From Anaeromassilibacillus stercoravium (GTDB taxonomy: Bacteria; Bacillota; Clostridia; Oscillospirales; Acutalibacteraceae): 13,658 nt of DNA. The DNA lies in assembly GCA_019118845.1 (NCBI GenBank), contig DWYE01000084.1:1-13658 (forward strand), written 5' to 3'. The position numbers were made by a program, and so were the translations under genes. How positions within the stretch are numbered: position 1 is the first letter of the stretch; the number at the start of each line of letters is the position of its first letter. The notes beneath the pieces were generated by a model. The model was not told the DNA's origin. It did not search any database and worked only from the letters and a program-made list of their open reading frames with translations. Shown here piece after piece: positions 1 through 7,751 of this stretch.

Positions 1-383
1 AGGTATCGCCCAAGTGGACTATGCTCTTTTCCCCATTGATCATCCTCTTCCTGTTTCTGTTTTCTCTGGGGATCTCCTATATGCTGGCCACCGCCTACGT
101 CTTTTTTGGGGATGTCAAGCACCTGTATACGGTGCTGCTGACCATCTGGATGTATTGCTCTGCGATTTTTTACCCGGTCGAGCAGCTTCAGGGGATTATC
201 CGGGTGGTAATCTGGAACAACCCGCTCTATACATTCATCCACTGCATGCGGAAAGTCGTGATGATGGGGGCGCTGCCGGAGCGCATCGAATGGTTCCAGA
301 TGCTATTTTGGAGTCTGGGCGTCTATGCCATCGGTTCTTTAATCTTTCAAAAGAACCGGAATCGGATTATGCAGAAACTTTGA
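1..383 (+). CDS. ABC-2 type polysaccharide export permease, C-terminal part (5' truncated by window)
   Basis: Membrane subunit of an ABC exporter that moves a lipid-linked or nascent polysaccharide across the cytoplasmic membrane (TagG/Wzm/KpsM group, ABC2_membrane family). The frame is open to the left edge: codons from position 3 read VSPKWT before the first Met at 21, so the true start lies outside the window. Visible are a hydrophobic helix running into a YVFFGDV segment, the family's hydrophobic stretch ending in SAIFYPVEQL (the 'P-I-F-Y-P' region), an NPLYTFIHCMR segment and a final transmembrane helix near the C terminus, followed by a short basic tail (KNRNRIMQKL). About 126 residues of an expected 250-280 are present. 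The TGA at 381-383 abuts the ATPase gene, the classic permease-ATPase order. The family call is firm; the exported substrate is inferred from neighbours. Confidence 0.9.
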   Translation, partial: VSPKWTMLFSPLIILFLFLFSLGISYMLATAYVFFGDVKHLYTVLLTIWMYCSAIFYPVEQLQGIIRVVIWNNPLYTFIHCMRKVVMMGALPERIEWFQMLFWSLGVYAIGSLIFQKNRNRIMQKL

Positions 384-384
384 T

Positions 385-389
385 GGAGG
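385..389 (+). promoter_or_regulatory. Ribosome binding site deciding the ATPase start
   Basis: GGAGG lies 11 nt before ATG 401, inside the alternative reading that would start at ATG 383 (which overlaps the permease TGA). Its position favours 401 over 383, although the spacing is on the long side and a start at 383 cannot be excluded. Confidence 0.5.
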
Positions 390-400
390 CGGGTGTTCAA

Positions 401-1189
401 ATGCCATCCGAAAACAAGCCAGCCATAGCGCAAGGGCAAAAAAGCAAACCAGAACCCGCCATTGTCGTAAGCCATGTAAGCATGCTGTTCAAACGGGCCA
501 AAGATGAGGCCACCAGCGTCAAAGAGCTTCTGGTGCGGGCCGTACGGGGACAGAACCACTACGAGATGTTCAAGGCACTGGATGATATTAACTTGACCAT
601 CCAAAAAGGCGAAGTTGTCGGCATCATCGGTACGAACGGCTCCGGAAAAAGCACCTTGCTCAAGATCATCTCTGGGGCATTGATCCCCACCCGCGGCAAG
701 GTGCTGGTGGACCGGAAAAGCGTTCAGCTTCTCACCCTTGGGACGGGTTTTGATCCCGAGCTGACCGGCCGGGAAAACGTCTATTTAAATGGCGCGATCA
801 TCGGATACCCCAAGAGCTTCATCGATCAAAAATACCGCGCGATTGTCCAATTTGCGGAGTTGGAAGGTTTCATGGAGGAAAAGGTACGCAACTATTCCTC
901 CGGCATGGTCTCGCGTCTTGGCTTTGCCATTGCGACCATCCGGGATACCCCGGAAATTCTCATTCTGGATGAAGTTCTAAGCGTGGGCGACATGTTCTTC
1001 CGGCAAAAAAGCGAGGCCCGTATCCGCGAAATGATCCACGGCGGTTCCACGATCCTGATGGTCTCCCATTCCACCTCGGTCATTCAAGCCAATTGCTCCA
1101 GGGCTGTCTGGATTGAAAAGGGCCGCCTGCGGGCGGATGGCAATCCAAAAGAGGTCTGCCGCGCTTATGAAACATTGAAGGAGATGTGA
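401..1189 (+). CDS. Polysaccharide ABC exporter ATP-binding protein (TagH/KpsT/Wzt type)
   Basis: Cytoplasmic ATPase that powers export of a surface polysaccharide together with the preceding permease. Counting from ATG 401 (262 aa), Walker A is GTNGSGKST at 77-85, the signature is YSSGM at 165-169 (the degenerate form usual in this subfamily), Walker B is ILILDE at 186-191, the D-loop region LSVGD follows, and the switch histidine is H223 in MVSHS. The protein ends soon after the nucleotide-binding domain. It therefore lacks the C-terminal carbohydrate-binding domain of E. coli O9a-type Wzt and resembles TagH/KpsT-size proteins. The frame is open further upstream to about position 14, but that region is the permease gene in another frame. 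Start 401 is chosen for its GGAGG; ATG 383 would add six residues. The last codons contain the ribosome binding site of the next gene. Confidence 0.92.
   Translation: MPSENKPAIAQGQKSKPEPAIVVSHVSMLFKRAKDEATSVKELLVRAVRGQNHYEMFKALDDINLTIQKGEVVGIIGTNGSGKSTLLKIISGALIPTRGKVLVDRKSVQLLTLGTGFDPELTGRENVYLNGAIIGYPKSFIDQKYRAIVQFAELEGFMEEKVRNYSSGMVSRLGFAIATIRDTPEILILDEVLSVGDMFFRQKSEARIREMIHGGSTILMVSHSTSVIQANCSRAVWIEKGRLRADGNPKEVCRAYETLKEM
1178..1183 (+). promoter_or_regulatory. Ribosome binding site for a TTG start
   Basis: AAGGAG sits 9 nt upstream of TTG 1193 and inside the last codons of the ATPase gene. It supports a TTG start and translational coupling of the two genes. Confidence 0.65.
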
Positions 1190-1192
1190 GCA

Positions 1193-3202
1193 TTGAAGGA
1201 GTGGATCTATCATCTCCTGGTCAACCGGGTGCCCGGAATCCGGGACCGGTATCTCCACCAAAGGCAAAACACCACCGCGCGCTGGAAGGTTCTTTTCTAT
1301 CTGCTGTGGCTGAACGTTCAGTACTACCTTCTGTTCCGGCGGAGCTTGGGGCGCCCGGAACGCTTTCCTTTTTATGAGGAAAAGCGTCTCTACAGCGGCG
1401 GAAGCGAATCGTCCCTCAGCGAGCGGGAATCCCCGGAGGCCTTTGCCGCGAAGCTGATGGCCTTCGACGTGATTTCTATGGATGTATTTGACACGCTCCT
1501 GTTCCGGCCCTTCTCCGAGCCGGCGGACCTGTTTTATCTAGTGGGCATGGAGCTGTGCTATCCCGACTTCCGGCAGATCCGAATCGATGCGGAAGAACAG
1601 GCGCGGAAAAACAAGCAAAGGGAAACCGGCACGCGGGAAGTCACCTTTCAAGAGATCTGGGAAGAGATAGAGCGGGAAACTGGAATTCCGAAAGAACGCG
1701 GCATGCAGGTGGAAAGCTCGTGGGAACTGCGGTGTTGCTTCGCCAATCCGTACATGCTCCGCGCCGTCAAGGCTCTGCAAGCGCAGGGAAAAGCCATTGT
1801 TGCAACTTCCGATATGTATCTCCCCTCTGGTTTTATTCAGAAACTATTGTGTCAATGCGGCTATGGAACCCTTTCCAATGTGTTTGTCTCCTGTGAATTT
1901 GGCGCGTCCAAAAGTGACGGCCATCTCTATGAGAAAATCCGAAAGCGCTTCGGCGAAGCCAAATCCTATGTGCATGTGGGGGACAACCGCCATTCCGATC
2001 TGCAAGAGGCCCAACGCCACCGGATGGAAGCGATCCTCTATCCCAATGTCCATCAACAGGGGAACCGCTTTCGCCCGGCGGACATGTCCTCCATCACCGG
2101 TAGCATCTACCGCGGGATCGTCAACGCACAGATGCACAATGGGCTTTCCTCCTATTCGCAGGAATACGAATATGGCTTTATTTACGGGGGGCTGTTTGTA
2201 GCGGGATACTGTCAATTTATCCATGATTATGTAAAAGCGCATGACATTGAGAAAATCCTATTCCTGTCAAGGGACGGTTCGGTCTTGATGCAGGCATACC
2301 GGCGGATGTATCCCGATGAAACAGAGACAACCCAATATGTCTATTGGTCCAGGCTGGCAGCCACGAAGCTGACAGCCGGTTACTATAAAGAGGCGTATTT
2401 CCGCAGGTTCCTGTTTCACAAAACCGATCAAACGTATACCGTCCGGCAGATCCTGGAGAGCATGGAGCTTGACCATCTCTTAGAACCGCTTTGCCATACA
2501 GTGGAAATCGAACCGGACGCGGAATTGACGTATAAAAATGTCGGAAGGATTAAAAAATATTTCATGGACGCTTGGGAACAGGTTTTGGACGCCTACCAGG
2601 AACAGGTGGACGCGGGAAAAGCCTATTATTCCCAGGTCTTGCAGGGGTGCCGTAGTGCCGCAGCGGTCGACATTGGCTGGGCAGGCAGCGGGGCCATTTC
2701 CCTTGACGCCGCCGTGAACCGCCTGTGGGGACTCCGCTGCGACATCACCGGGATTTTGGCCGGGACCAATTCCTGCTATAGCCCGGAACCCGACACAGGA
2801 GAAGCCTTCCTGTTCCAGGGGAAACTGGTCGGCTATCTGTACTCCCAGAGCGAAAACCGCGATCTTTGGAAATTCCACGACCCGGCGCAGAATCACAACC
2901 TCTATTGGGAACTCCTGCTCGGCGCGCCGGAGGGAAGCTTGAAAGGCTTTTACTGGGATCGAAATGGACACTGTGAATGCCGTTTCAAAGAATCCCGGGC
3001 CGATGCCGCACGGATTCGCGAAATTCACCGGGGAATTCTGGATTTTGTCCAGCAATTCTTGGAAGTGGAACGCCGCCTTGGGTGTTCCATCCCCATCCAT
3101 GGGCGGGATGCCTATGCGCCCATGCTCAGCGTGTGCAGCCGAAAAAACAAAGCGTTTCGAAAAGGTCTGGAGGGGTTGATGGATGAAATACACATCGCCT
3201 AG
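1193..3202 (+). CDS. HAD-superfamily domain protein of glycan loci (COG5610-like), 669 aa
   Basis: A large cytoplasmic protein with an N-terminal HAD hydrolase domain. HAD motif I is MDVFDTLL with D97 as the expected nucleophile; motif II is VATSDMY around T205-D207; motif III lysine is K240 in GASKSDGHLY; motif IV is HVGDNRHSD with D264 and D269. The residue two after the nucleophile is F99, not the Asp of classical HAD phosphatases. The C-terminal half (about 300-660) has conserved-looking blocks FLSRDGS (357-363) and VDIGWAGSG (492-500), which I associate with COG5610-type proteins of capsule and O-antigen clusters; no function is established for it. The start is TTG, supported by AAGGAG 9 nt upstream. 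It lies 3 nt after the ATPase stop and overlaps the next gene by 20 nt. It could act as a phosphatase or in glycan assembly; substrate unknown. Family placement is fairly sure, role is not. Confidence 0.8.
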   Translation: MKEWIYHLLVNRVPGIRDRYLHQRQNTTARWKVLFYLLWLNVQYYLLFRRSLGRPERFPFYEEKRLYSGGSESSLSERESPEAFAAKLMAFDVISMDVFDTLLFRPFSEPADLFYLVGMELCYPDFRQIRIDAEEQARKNKQRETGTREVTFQEIWEEIERETGIPKERGMQVESSWELRCCFANPYMLRAVKALQAQGKAIVATSDMYLPSGFIQKLLCQCGYGTLSNVFVSCEFGASKSDGHLYEKIRKRFGEAKSYVHVGDNRHSDLQEAQRHRMEAILYPNVHQQGNRFRPADMSSITGSIYRGIVNAQMHNGLSSYSQEYEYGFIYGGLFVAGYCQFIHDYVKAHDIEKILFLSRDGSVLMQAYRRMYPDETETTQYVYWSRLAATKLTAGYYKEAYFRRFLFHKTDQTYTVRQILESMELDHLLEPLCHTVEIEPDAELTYKNVGRIKKYFMDAWEQVLDAYQEQVDAGKAYYSQVLQGCRSAAAVDIGWAGSGAISLDAAVNRLWGLRCDITGILAGTNSCYSPEPDTGEAFLFQGKLVGYLYSQSENRDLWKFHDPAQNHNLYWELLLGAPEGSLKGFYWDRNGHCECRFKESRADAARIREIHRGILDFVQQFLEVERRLGCSIPIHGRDAYAPMLSVCSRKNKAFRKGLEGLMDEIHIA

Positions 3203-4166
3203 CATATCGGACAAGCCGCTCGTCCTATACCATGCGGTGAGTTCCTACCAGCTGTTGGAGGTGATCCTGCACCGCATGACCTACCACAGCCGGGAACGGG
3301 CCGTGCTGATCCTTCCGGACTTCATCACCCAAAAGTACCCGCAATATAAGAAACTGGTGACACGGCGTCTGTTCAACGAGGTGTATCTCTTCCCCTATCT
3401 CCACATTCTGCACCGGGAGGAGCAGCAGATCTTGGAAGATGTGAAGCTGTGTTATGAGCAGATCATCCCCCACCCCATCACAGATTTCTCCGAAATCTAT
3501 GTGGCGGGGGCGCACTTTTATTTTTCGCTCTACTTGATTCAAAACCGGATGCCCTTCCACTTTTTTGAAGATGCAGCGGGGATGTTGAGCCGGTCAAACG
3601 AACTGTACGAAACCTTGGCCGCAAGTTTCCCCACCCATGCGAGGATCGCCCGCAAGCACCGGTTGTTCAACGGCGAAAGTCCCTACATTTGCAGCGTCAT
3701 CTGCCTAAAAAAGGCGCAGACCATCGACGTCTCCGGGGAGCGGTATGTGGACTTCTCCGTGGAAGAAGTCCTACAAAATCTGCCGGAACGGAAGCGGAAC
3801 CATTTGATCCACTTCTTTCTCAAGCACCGCCTTTGGACAAAGGCGGAAGCCATCCTATTGACGCAGCACTTTGCCAACCTCAATATGATGAGTGAAGAGG
3901 AACAGATTCGCTCCTACAAACTCCTGCGGGTCAACGTCCTTCAGGACGTCCCCCTCATCATCAAAAAGCATCCGGACGATTTCTTAAACTATCGGAAAAT
4001 CTTCCCGGACGCGGAATGCATCAAAGAGATCTTCCCTGCGGAATTGCTCCCCTATGTGTTTTGGCACAAACCTACATCCATCTACACATTCGATTCCACC
4101 AGCTGCGAAAATCTCGGGAACCATTTTTTGATTCAGAAAATCGAGAGGAAATCCTATGCTGAATAA
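3183..4166 (+). CDS. Putative GT-B glycosyltransferase, sialyl/polysialyltransferase-like (GT52/PF07388 type)
   Basis: A 327-aa soluble protein with the layout of bacterial sialyl/polysialyltransferases, which move a 2-keto sugar acid from a CMP donor. Visible are an N-terminal Rossmann-like segment (LVLYHAVSSYQLLEVI), an acidic motif FFEDAAG (128-133) where characterised enzymes have (E/D)(D/E)G, the HP motif as KKHPDD (261-266), which binds CMP in that family, and a serine/threonine motif DSTS (304-307). The EDA variation makes activity less certain than for the next gene. ATG 3183 has GGAGGG 8 nt upstream; the start lies inside the last codons of the HAD gene, and the end overlaps the next gene by 11 nt. 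The adjacent transferase and a CMP-ulosonate synthetase further down support a CMP-sugar donor. The exact acceptor and sugar cannot be read from the sequence. Confidence 0.65.
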   Translation: MKYTSPSISDKPLVLYHAVSSYQLLEVILHRMTYHSRERAVLILPDFITQKYPQYKKLVTRRLFNEVYLFPYLHILHREEQQILEDVKLCYEQIIPHPITDFSEIYVAGAHFYFSLYLIQNRMPFHFFEDAAGMLSRSNELYETLAASFPTHARIARKHRLFNGESPYICSVICLKKAQTIDVSGERYVDFSVEEVLQNLPERKRNHLIHFFLKHRLWTKAEAILLTQHFANLNMMSEEEQIRSYKLLRVNVLQDVPLIIKKHPDDFLNYRKIFPDAECIKEIFPAELLPYVFWHKPTSIYTFDSTSCENLGNHFLIQKIERKSYAE

Positions 4167-5304
4167 CAAAGTTTTGCTTGTTGTGAATTCCGTCTATCAG
4201 CTTTTCACCGCTGTACACATGAAGCGAAGCATCCTCGCGGAAAAGGAGGCCGACCTGCTTGTGACGGACGTCACCTCTGTTCTACACACATACATCCCCC
4301 GTCTTAAGGAGACGGGGCTATTTGCCCAAGTGATCTTTGGAAAGACGAAGGAGTGGAACCAAAAATACGCGGCGGCAAAAGGGGGCACGCTCGACGAAGG
4401 CTTTCAGAACGCCTCCCACACCCTGCGCTGGATGCTGAACGAAGAGCTTGCAGACTATTCGGAAGTCTATTTTTCCAACTTCGATCCATTTATCCGCATG
4501 TTGGCGTGCCAATTCGACCGCCCTTCCTGTGAATTCATCTGGTATGAGGATGGCTTTTCAACCTATGTGATCGACTATCTGCGGGAAGACCGCGCGCCGA
4601 TCAACCGCCATCCGGCGGGAAGGAAAATCCGGGAGAAAGTGCGCCGGGTACTGCTCTATGAACCGCACCTCGCCTTGCGTGGGGACCACCTCATCAACCA
4701 GGCTCTTCCTAAAGTCGACCGGAACGATCAGGAATTAAAGCTTCTGCTCAACTATATTTTCGATTACCAAAAGCCCGAGGAGCGCATGGATTTCATCTTT
4801 TTGGAGCAATCCTTCCGCGCCGAGGGCATCCAAACCAACGACCTTGCGTTGATGCGGCTTTGCCAGCAGGCCGTCGGCCCCGGCCGGTTCCTGGTAAAGC
4901 CCCACCCGCGCAACCCGGAAAACACCCCCTTTCAATTGGGCCTGACTAGAAAATATCCCACCGAAGCGCCCTGGGAGCTGTTTCTATTCAATGAAAACCC
5001 GGAGCATTGCACAACGATCACCGTCTGCTCCAACGCAGCGCTCACCAGCCGTATTGTATTCGGGATGGATGTCAATACGGTCATGCTGTACCGTCTGTTT
5101 GAGGGCAAGATCCTCTGGAAGGAAGACGCTATCCTCAAACAATATCTGCGCAAGTTCCGCCGGCAGTTTGCCGGAAACAACTATTACGTACCGCAAACGG
5201 TCTATGAGCTCCAGGATATTCTCATGTATTTAGGAGGCCGCCATGAACCAACCGATCAAAGTTTCCATCATTATTCCCGTGTATCAGGTCGAAAACTATC
5301 TTGA
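4156..5304 (+). CDS. Putative GT-B glycosyltransferase, sialyl/polysialyltransferase-like, second copy
   Basis: A 382-aa relative of the preceding gene, but clearly diverged. It keeps the three diagnostic motifs of bacterial (poly)sialyltransferases in order: EDG at 131-133 in WYEDGFS, the HP motif in LVKPHPRNP (H250-P251), and the two-serine motif in CSNAALTS (S292, S298). The N terminus, VLLVVNSVYQLFTAV, is the usual first strand-helix of the fold. By family knowledge it would transfer a CMP-activated acidic sugar onto a growing glycan in the cytoplasm. Start ATG 4156 has AGAGG 7 nt upstream and overlaps the previous stop. The C-terminal 20 or so residues are encoded within the start of the next gene (62-nt overlap), so the tail is probably not critical. 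The donor could be CMP-Kdo, CMP-sialic acid or another CMP-ulosonate; the locus points to the product of the KdsB homologue downstream. Confidence 0.68.
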   Translation: MLNNKVLLVVNSVYQLFTAVHMKRSILAEKEADLLVTDVTSVLHTYIPRLKETGLFAQVIFGKTKEWNQKYAAAKGGTLDEGFQNASHTLRWMLNEELADYSEVYFSNFDPFIRMLACQFDRPSCEFIWYEDGFSTYVIDYLREDRAPINRHPAGRKIREKVRRVLLYEPHLALRGDHLINQALPKVDRNDQELKLLLNYIFDYQKPEERMDFIFLEQSFRAEGIQTNDLALMRLCQQAVGPGRFLVKPHPRNPENTPFQLGLTRKYPTEAPWELFLFNENPEHCTTITVCSNAALTSRIVFGMDVNTVMLYRLFEGKILWKEDAILKQYLRKFRRQFAGNNYYVPQTVYELQDILMYLGGRHEPTDQSFHHYSRVSGRKLS

Positions 5305-6997
5305 GCGGGCTGTGGATTCCGCCATTGCGCAAACCCTGCCAGAAAAGGAGATTATCTTGGTGGACGACGGCAGCGACGACGCTTCCCCGCAAATCTGCGA
5401 CCGCTACGCCCAGGAGTATCCGGATTTGATTCATGTCATACACAAGGAAAACGAGGGGCTCGGGCTGGCCAGGAACACCGGCGTGCGGGCCGCCAGAGGC
5501 GAATTCATCGCTTTCCTTGACTCAGACGACACCGTCGAGCCAGAGATGTACGAGGAACTGTATCAGAAGGCCGTCGAACAGGACGACGACATTGTGATGT
5601 GCGATGTAAAAATCATTTACGTCGACGAAAACAGAACCAGCATTGTGTCATCCTATCCGCGCGAGCAGATCGACCTATCCGATTATATCGCCAATGGGAA
5701 CAACATCACCTATAGCGTCAACAAGCTCTTCCGGAGGACCATCTGGGAAGAAAACCAGTACGAAAAAATGCTGTTTGAGGACATCTCCCTGATTCCCTCC
5801 CTGATTACCCGTTACCCGCGGATCGGTTACGTCCCCAAGCCCTTCTACAACTACTACCGGCGAGCCAACACCATTTCCACTTCCCTGGTGGGGAATATGG
5901 TCGACATCATCCAGGCCTTTCGGAATTTTATCGAAACCAGCGACCAGGACTACCGGGAAGAAGTGATCTATTGCGTCGCCAAACAGCTGTATTGGAATAT
6001 GATGCAATCTAGGGTACTCTTCCAGGCGGATTTCATCGACCTGCTCAAAGAGTACCAGAAGGATTTCCTGCTCAATCCGTATCTTGCCAAGGATGGGAAG
6101 ACGCGCAGCATCCTGGATTTCCTGCGGGAGGAGATCATCCCGGACAAAATCATCTGCGTACATTTTGGCCGTCCCCTCCCAACCGAATTTTTGGAGGAAA
6201 TCCAGGAAACCCTTCCAAAGACCAAACTGATCGACGCGGACGAGCGCTATTTTGCGCAGGAACAGCTTCCGGAAAATGTACACCAAGCCTGGGATGCGGG
6301 ATATGTCTCCTATGTGGAGGAATACTGCGCGCTGAAGATTCTGTGCGCGGAGGGCGGGATCGTCCTCACCCCGGACATGCACGTCCAATTGAACTTAAAA
6401 AAATTGCGTCTCAACCGGATCTTTTTCGGGTTTGAAAACGAAGAGGAATTGACCACCGGCTGCTTTGGGGCGGTCAAGGGGCACTACGTGATTCAGGCCC
6501 TGCTCAGCACCTATGAGATGGACACCATCTTCAACAAGGCCTTTCTTCCGCTAAAAGACCGCCTTCGGGATTTTCTCGTCCTCCATTTCCATTTAAAAGT
6601 AAATGGCCGCAAACAGCTTTTAAAAAAGGAAATCCAGGTGTACCTCCCCAGCGTGCTCGCCTACGACATGAAGGACGGGGAAAATTGTTGCAAAATCGGG
6701 GCGTATCCCGTCCCGGATGGATACGAACTGATCAGTGGGCCCGTATTAAAAATGTGGTCGGACCGCCTGCTGGAAAACTGGAACCTCTACAAGCAGGAGC
6801 TGAACCGGAAGCCGTCCGTTCCCGCGAAAGCAGCGCCCGCTAAGTCCGCCCCAGCGCCCGGCAAAGTGCCCCCACCGGATTGGTATCAAAGGGAGCTGGA
6901 CCGGCGCATCCAGGAAGTCGTGGACACCTACGAACACTCCACAAGCTGGCGGATTACCAAGCCGATCCGCGCCATCGGCAATTTCTTAGGGAGGTGA
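5243..6997 (+). CDS. Two-domain glycosyltransferase: GT2 domain plus GT32-like domain
   Basis: A 584-aa cytoplasmic glycosyltransferase. The N-terminal GT-A domain is a typical GT2: VSIIIPVYQVENYL at the start, VDDGSDD (40-46) for nucleotide binding, GLARNTG (74-80), the DxD metal site in FLDSDD (91-96) and a late acidic pair FED (178-180). From about 301 there is a second domain like GT32 sugar transferases, with YVEEYCALKILCAEGG (357-372) and FFGFENEEE (394-402), but the usual LDTD metal motif reads LTPD (375-378), so this domain may be inactive. A Pro/Ala-rich linker (523-545) leads to a C-terminal STSWRITKPIR (566-576), a tail common to Gram-positive capsule glycosyltransferases. AGGAGG lies 5 nt before ATG 5243, which is 62 nt inside the previous gene; the GT2 fold begins at residue 6, so a later start is unlikely. 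Sugar specificity is unknown. Confidence 0.88.
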   Translation: MNQPIKVSIIIPVYQVENYLERAVDSAIAQTLPEKEIILVDDGSDDASPQICDRYAQEYPDLIHVIHKENEGLGLARNTGVRAARGEFIAFLDSDDTVEPEMYEELYQKAVEQDDDIVMCDVKIIYVDENRTSIVSSYPREQIDLSDYIANGNNITYSVNKLFRRTIWEENQYEKMLFEDISLIPSLITRYPRIGYVPKPFYNYYRRANTISTSLVGNMVDIIQAFRNFIETSDQDYREEVIYCVAKQLYWNMMQSRVLFQADFIDLLKEYQKDFLLNPYLAKDGKTRSILDFLREEIIPDKIICVHFGRPLPTEFLEEIQETLPKTKLIDADERYFAQEQLPENVHQAWDAGYVSYVEEYCALKILCAEGGIVLTPDMHVQLNLKKLRLNRIFFGFENEEELTTGCFGAVKGHYVIQALLSTYEMDTIFNKAFLPLKDRLRDFLVLHFHLKVNGRKQLLKKEIQVYLPSVLAYDMKDGENCCKIGAYPVPDGYELISGPVLKMWSDRLLENWNLYKQELNRKPSVPAKAAPAKSAPAPGKVPPPDWYQRELDRRIQEVVDTYEHSTSWRITKPIRAIGNFLGR

Positions 6998-7007
6998 GGA
7001 AACCGTT

Positions 7008-7751
7008 ATGCGCACCATCGCAATCATTCCAGCACGATACGGTTCCAGCCGGTTTCAAGGAAAGCCCTTGGCGGATCTCTGTGGAAAGCCCATGGTCTGG
7101 TGGGTGTACAACCAGGTGTCCCAATCGAAAAAAATTGACGCCGTCTATGTGGCCACGGACCATGCGGCCATCCAGCAAGCTTGCACAGAGCTTCACATTC
7201 CCTGTCTGATGACGTCGCCTGCAAACCGGACCAGTACGGAGCGCATCTACGAGGCCGCACAATCCCTTCCGGCGGACATTTATCTCTGCATCAACGGGGA
7301 CGAGCCGCTGATCGACCCGAACATCGTCGAGCAAGTCATCCCCAACCGGAAAGAGGGGTTCTTCGCCGCAAATCTGATGACCAAAATCCACTCTCCCGTC
7401 GAAGTGGTCGATGAGACAAACATCAAAGTAGTGACGGACGAAGCGGACAACGCATTGTTCCTATCCCGCAGCCCGATCCCGCATCCAAAGGCCAGCGTTC
7501 ACTTCGACTATTATAAACACCTGGGGGTCCTCGCCTATTCCATGGAAGCACTGCGGTTTTTCGCAGAAACCCCCAAAGGGGCCCTGGAAAAAATCGAGGA
7601 CATCAACGAACTGCGCTTTGTCGAGCATGGGAGAAAGCTCCGTATGATCGAGGTGGACGCGCACACGCTGTCCGTAGATACGCCAAAGGATCTGGATTAT
7701 GTCCGGGGCGTCCTGCAAGAAAAACTGGAACGGGGGGAAATCAAACTGTGA
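7008..7751 (+). CDS. kdsB: CMP-Kdo synthetase family protein (3-deoxy-manno-octulosonate cytidylyltransferase-like)
   Basis: Couples CTP to a 3-deoxy-2-ulosonic acid, releasing pyrophosphate, to give the CMP-sugar used by sialyl- or Kdo-type transferases. At 247 aa it has the normal KdsB length. Motifs in order: IIPARYGSSRFQGKPL (6-21) for CTP binding, VYVATDH (46-52), NGDEPLI (96-102) holding the metal-binding Asp, FLSRSPIPHP (151-160), KHLGVLAYSMEAL (170-182), an ELRF...G segment (201-208) and VDTPKDL (223-229). These match KdsB/KpsU better than the CMP-sialate synthetases (NeuA). ATG 7008 follows a GA-rich ribosome binding site (about 6989-7000), 10 nt after the GT2 stop, and the end overlaps the aldolase start (GTGA). 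The true substrate in a Gram-positive need not be Kdo; the adjoining aldolase suggests a related ulosonate. The symbol denotes family, not proven substrate. Confidence 0.88.
   Translation: MRTIAIIPARYGSSRFQGKPLADLCGKPMVWWVYNQVSQSKKIDAVYVATDHAAIQQACTELHIPCLMTSPANRTSTERIYEAAQSLPADIYLCINGDEPLIDPNIVEQVIPNRKEGFFAANLMTKIHSPVEVVDETNIKVVTDEADNALFLSRSPIPHPKASVHFDYYKHLGVLAYSMEALRFFAETPKGALEKIEDINELRFVEHGRKLRMIEVDAHTLSVDTPKDLDYVRGVLQEKLERGEIKL

Noticed and set aside
14..400. Upstream extension of the ATPase reading frame to position 14
   Set aside because: This stretch codes for the C-terminal part of the permease in another frame; the extended N terminus has no ABC-domain similarity, and a GGAGG precedes ATG 401.
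2480..3214. Long open frame on the minus strand (244 codons)
   Set aside because: It is antisense to the strongly supported HAD protein gene, has no recognisable domains, and is explained by codon bias of the sense gene.
3183..7751. Gram-negative group 2 capsule (Kps) locus
   Set aside because: The ABC transporter plus KdsB-like gene recall KpsMT/KpsU, but the transferases do not look like KpsC/KpsS, no KpsD/KpsE is present, and the surrounding genes and signals are of Gram-positive type.
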